Source of the DNA: Euprymna scolopes
Taxonomy: Eukaryota > Mollusca > Cephalopoda > Sepiida > Sepiolidae
Reading direction: 5' to 3'
Length of the DNA stretch: 32,924 nt
NCBI GenBank assembly: GCA_024364805.1
Contig: CM044514.1
Span: forward strand, 44,587,586 to 44,620,509
Each line of letters starts with the position of its first letter. The first letter of the stretch is position 1. Below are positions 31,750-32,924 of the stretch, one piece after another. Position numbers and translations under genes: made by a program. The notes beneath the pieces are model-generated. The model did not search any database and had not been told where the DNA came from. It was given only the letters and a program-made list of their open reading frames with translations.

Positions 31750-32924
31750 TATTAGGTTGGTGCAAAAATAATGTCGCTTTCTTTGCCGTTCAACTTCAAA
31801 TGATCATGACTCCTTTTATAATAAACTTTATAAATCGAAGTAAGAACCATTAAAATCGATACATTTTGCCAACGAGAAGCAAGTTTATTTGTCCCATTAG
31901 GATAGAAATCCGGTGTTCTGGAGAGCGATGACGTCATTGAAGACCGATTCGACATCATATCGGTTTTTGAAGCATTTTTCGCGCTGGAAGTTGTCGAGAT
32001 GCTTGAAAAAGTGATATTCGATGGGCGTTAATATGGCAGATAAAGCAGAGTCTCTTAGCCCAATTCGTTCAACTTCTGCAGAGTCAGTTGAGCAACATGT
32101 GGGCGAGCGTTGTCATGGAGGAGAATTGGTTCCTTCATATTGACCAATCTCGGGCACATACGTTGGAGCGTCTGGTGCATTTCGACAATACTTACTTACA
32201 GCAGTACTTCTCCGCCATAATCGTTTCGCTCGGAGTCAAGAAGCTGTGATGGATGGGACCACATAACAGTCACCATAACCATTTTTTGGTGCAATTTCGG
32301 CTTTTTGAAGTGTTGTGGAGCTTCTCCGGCATCCAACTACTGTGCCGAACGTCGCTAGGTTGCCGTAGAGGATCTATTTCTCATCACATGTCACAATCCG
32401 CTCGAGGAATGGGTCGTTTTTGTTGTGCAAAAGGAGCGTAGAAGACACCTCGAAACGACGATTTCTTTTTATTATCGTTCAATTCATGCAGCACCTATTT
32501 ATTCAAGTTTTTTGACTTCCGTATTTGCTTTAAATGGCGAGCAACTGTTAAGTGGTTAACTTTGAGCTCAACAGCAACTTCTCATATGATTTTGCGAGGA
32601 TCGGCTTCAATTAAGGCTTTCAAATGTTCGTTATCAACCGCAGTCAGCCGACCGCGACTGTGTTCATCTTCGAGTCTCTCGTCACCATTACGAAATTTCT
32701 TTAAATTTCTTGTGCCACACGTTCGTTAGTGGTTCCTGGGCCAAACGCATGATTGGTATCACGCGCTGTCTCGGCAGCTTTTCACCCTACTTTGACCTGG
32801 AACAAGAAAATCGTGCGGATTTGAATTTTGTCCATCCCGTTGAAAGACTGCAAGAAATGAACGAAGAGATTGATAACGGTCGCGAATAACACTATTCGAT
32901 AGAGCGAAAAACGCGCTTCAAAAT
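31750..32924 (-). mobile_element. mariner transposon, near full length, cut by the window edge
   Basis: The left end is a mariner terminal repeat, TTAGGTTGGTGCAAAAATAA, starting at 31752 next to a TA target (31750-31751). It agrees with the ends of the human Hsmar1/SETMAR-related group. The transposase lies on the minus strand, its ATG at 32833-32835 and a likely stop at 31828-31830. The matching right-hand terminal repeat should lie just beyond base 32924. Confidence 0.9.
31828..32835 (-). pseudogene. mariner transposase pseudogene (DD34D family)
   Basis: Blocks in order: MDKIQIRTIFLFQVKVG, ARDTNHAFGPGTTNERVAQE, RLEDEHSRGRL, DNEHLKALIEADPRKI, then VNHLTVARHLKQIRKSKNL (paired helix-turn-helix DNA-binding domain). 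DPFLERIVTCDEK holds the first catalytic Asp and ILLHDNARPHVAQLTLQKL the second. SPIEYHFFKHLDNF stands where the family has SPTDYHFFK, so the third catalytic Asp reads Glu. The end is KCIDFNGSYFDL. About 336 codons including the stop, close to the usual 340-350. Several in-frame stops (for example after DEK) and frameshifts show it is inactive. It could at most be a substrate for a related transposase. Confidence 0.88.

Overview
This is a eukaryotic, AT-rich, repeat-dense stretch that looks like intronic or intergenic DNA from a mollusc, most plausibly a coleoid cephalopod (octopus or squid type). That guess is inference. It rests on long (TA)n, (ATT)n and (CA)n tracts, several 5'-truncated jockey/CR1-type LINE tails, tRNA-derived SINE pieces, a SINE ending in a CAAC/CAAA-rich tail, Penelope-like fossils with hammerhead-like motifs, and a mariner element. 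No bacterial-style gene organisation is present, and nearly all long open frames are microsatellite translations or transposon debris.

One convincing host coding piece is seen. It is a 146-nt exon on the + strand (23746-23891) with a strong polypyrimidine-AG acceptor and a GT donor. Its 48 codons resemble the segment of inter-alpha-trypsin inhibitor heavy chains (ITIH) just before the von Willebrand A domain. No flanking exon was found, so the window is probably mostly intron of that gene on both sides.

Layout. 1-910: a roughly four-copy 130-150 bp tandem repeat. 910-3900: extremely AT-rich DNA holding a decayed Penelope-like GIY-YIG domain and two hammerhead-like motifs. 4300-4700: a mariner-type transposase tail. 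5230-5700: two LINE 3' ends in tandem. 5917-8556: two inverted SINEs, a direct duplication whose two copies form a filled and an empty site for one of them, and a hairpin MITE. 9200-10880: long (TA)n and a tRNA-like SINE. 13270-14880: an 18-bp minisatellite and a (CA/AAAC)n block. 15480-17530: LINE tails and a 38-bp repeat. 17905-18848: an element built from a 150-bp tandem repeat. 19400-22760: LINE tails, a possible LTR fossil, a hammerhead-like motif and a SINE. 23746-25973: the ITIH-like exon, hammerhead-like repeats in inverted orientation, a perfect 29-bp hairpin, a LINE tail and a 0.6-kb foldback element. 26030-26960: a 26-bp minisatellite derived from the SINE tail. 27900-30540: a long degenerate A/T repeat field interrupted by an inverted pair of hammerhead-like motifs and a GC-richer dispersed element. 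31350-32924: microsatellites, a SINE and a nearly full-length mariner running off the right edge.

The recurring theme is retroelement ribozymes. Seven hammerhead-like cores (CTGANGA, helix II, GAAA) occur at five places. They resemble the small hammerheads known from Penelope-like elements. All calls come from reading the sequence by eye; no search or folding program was run.
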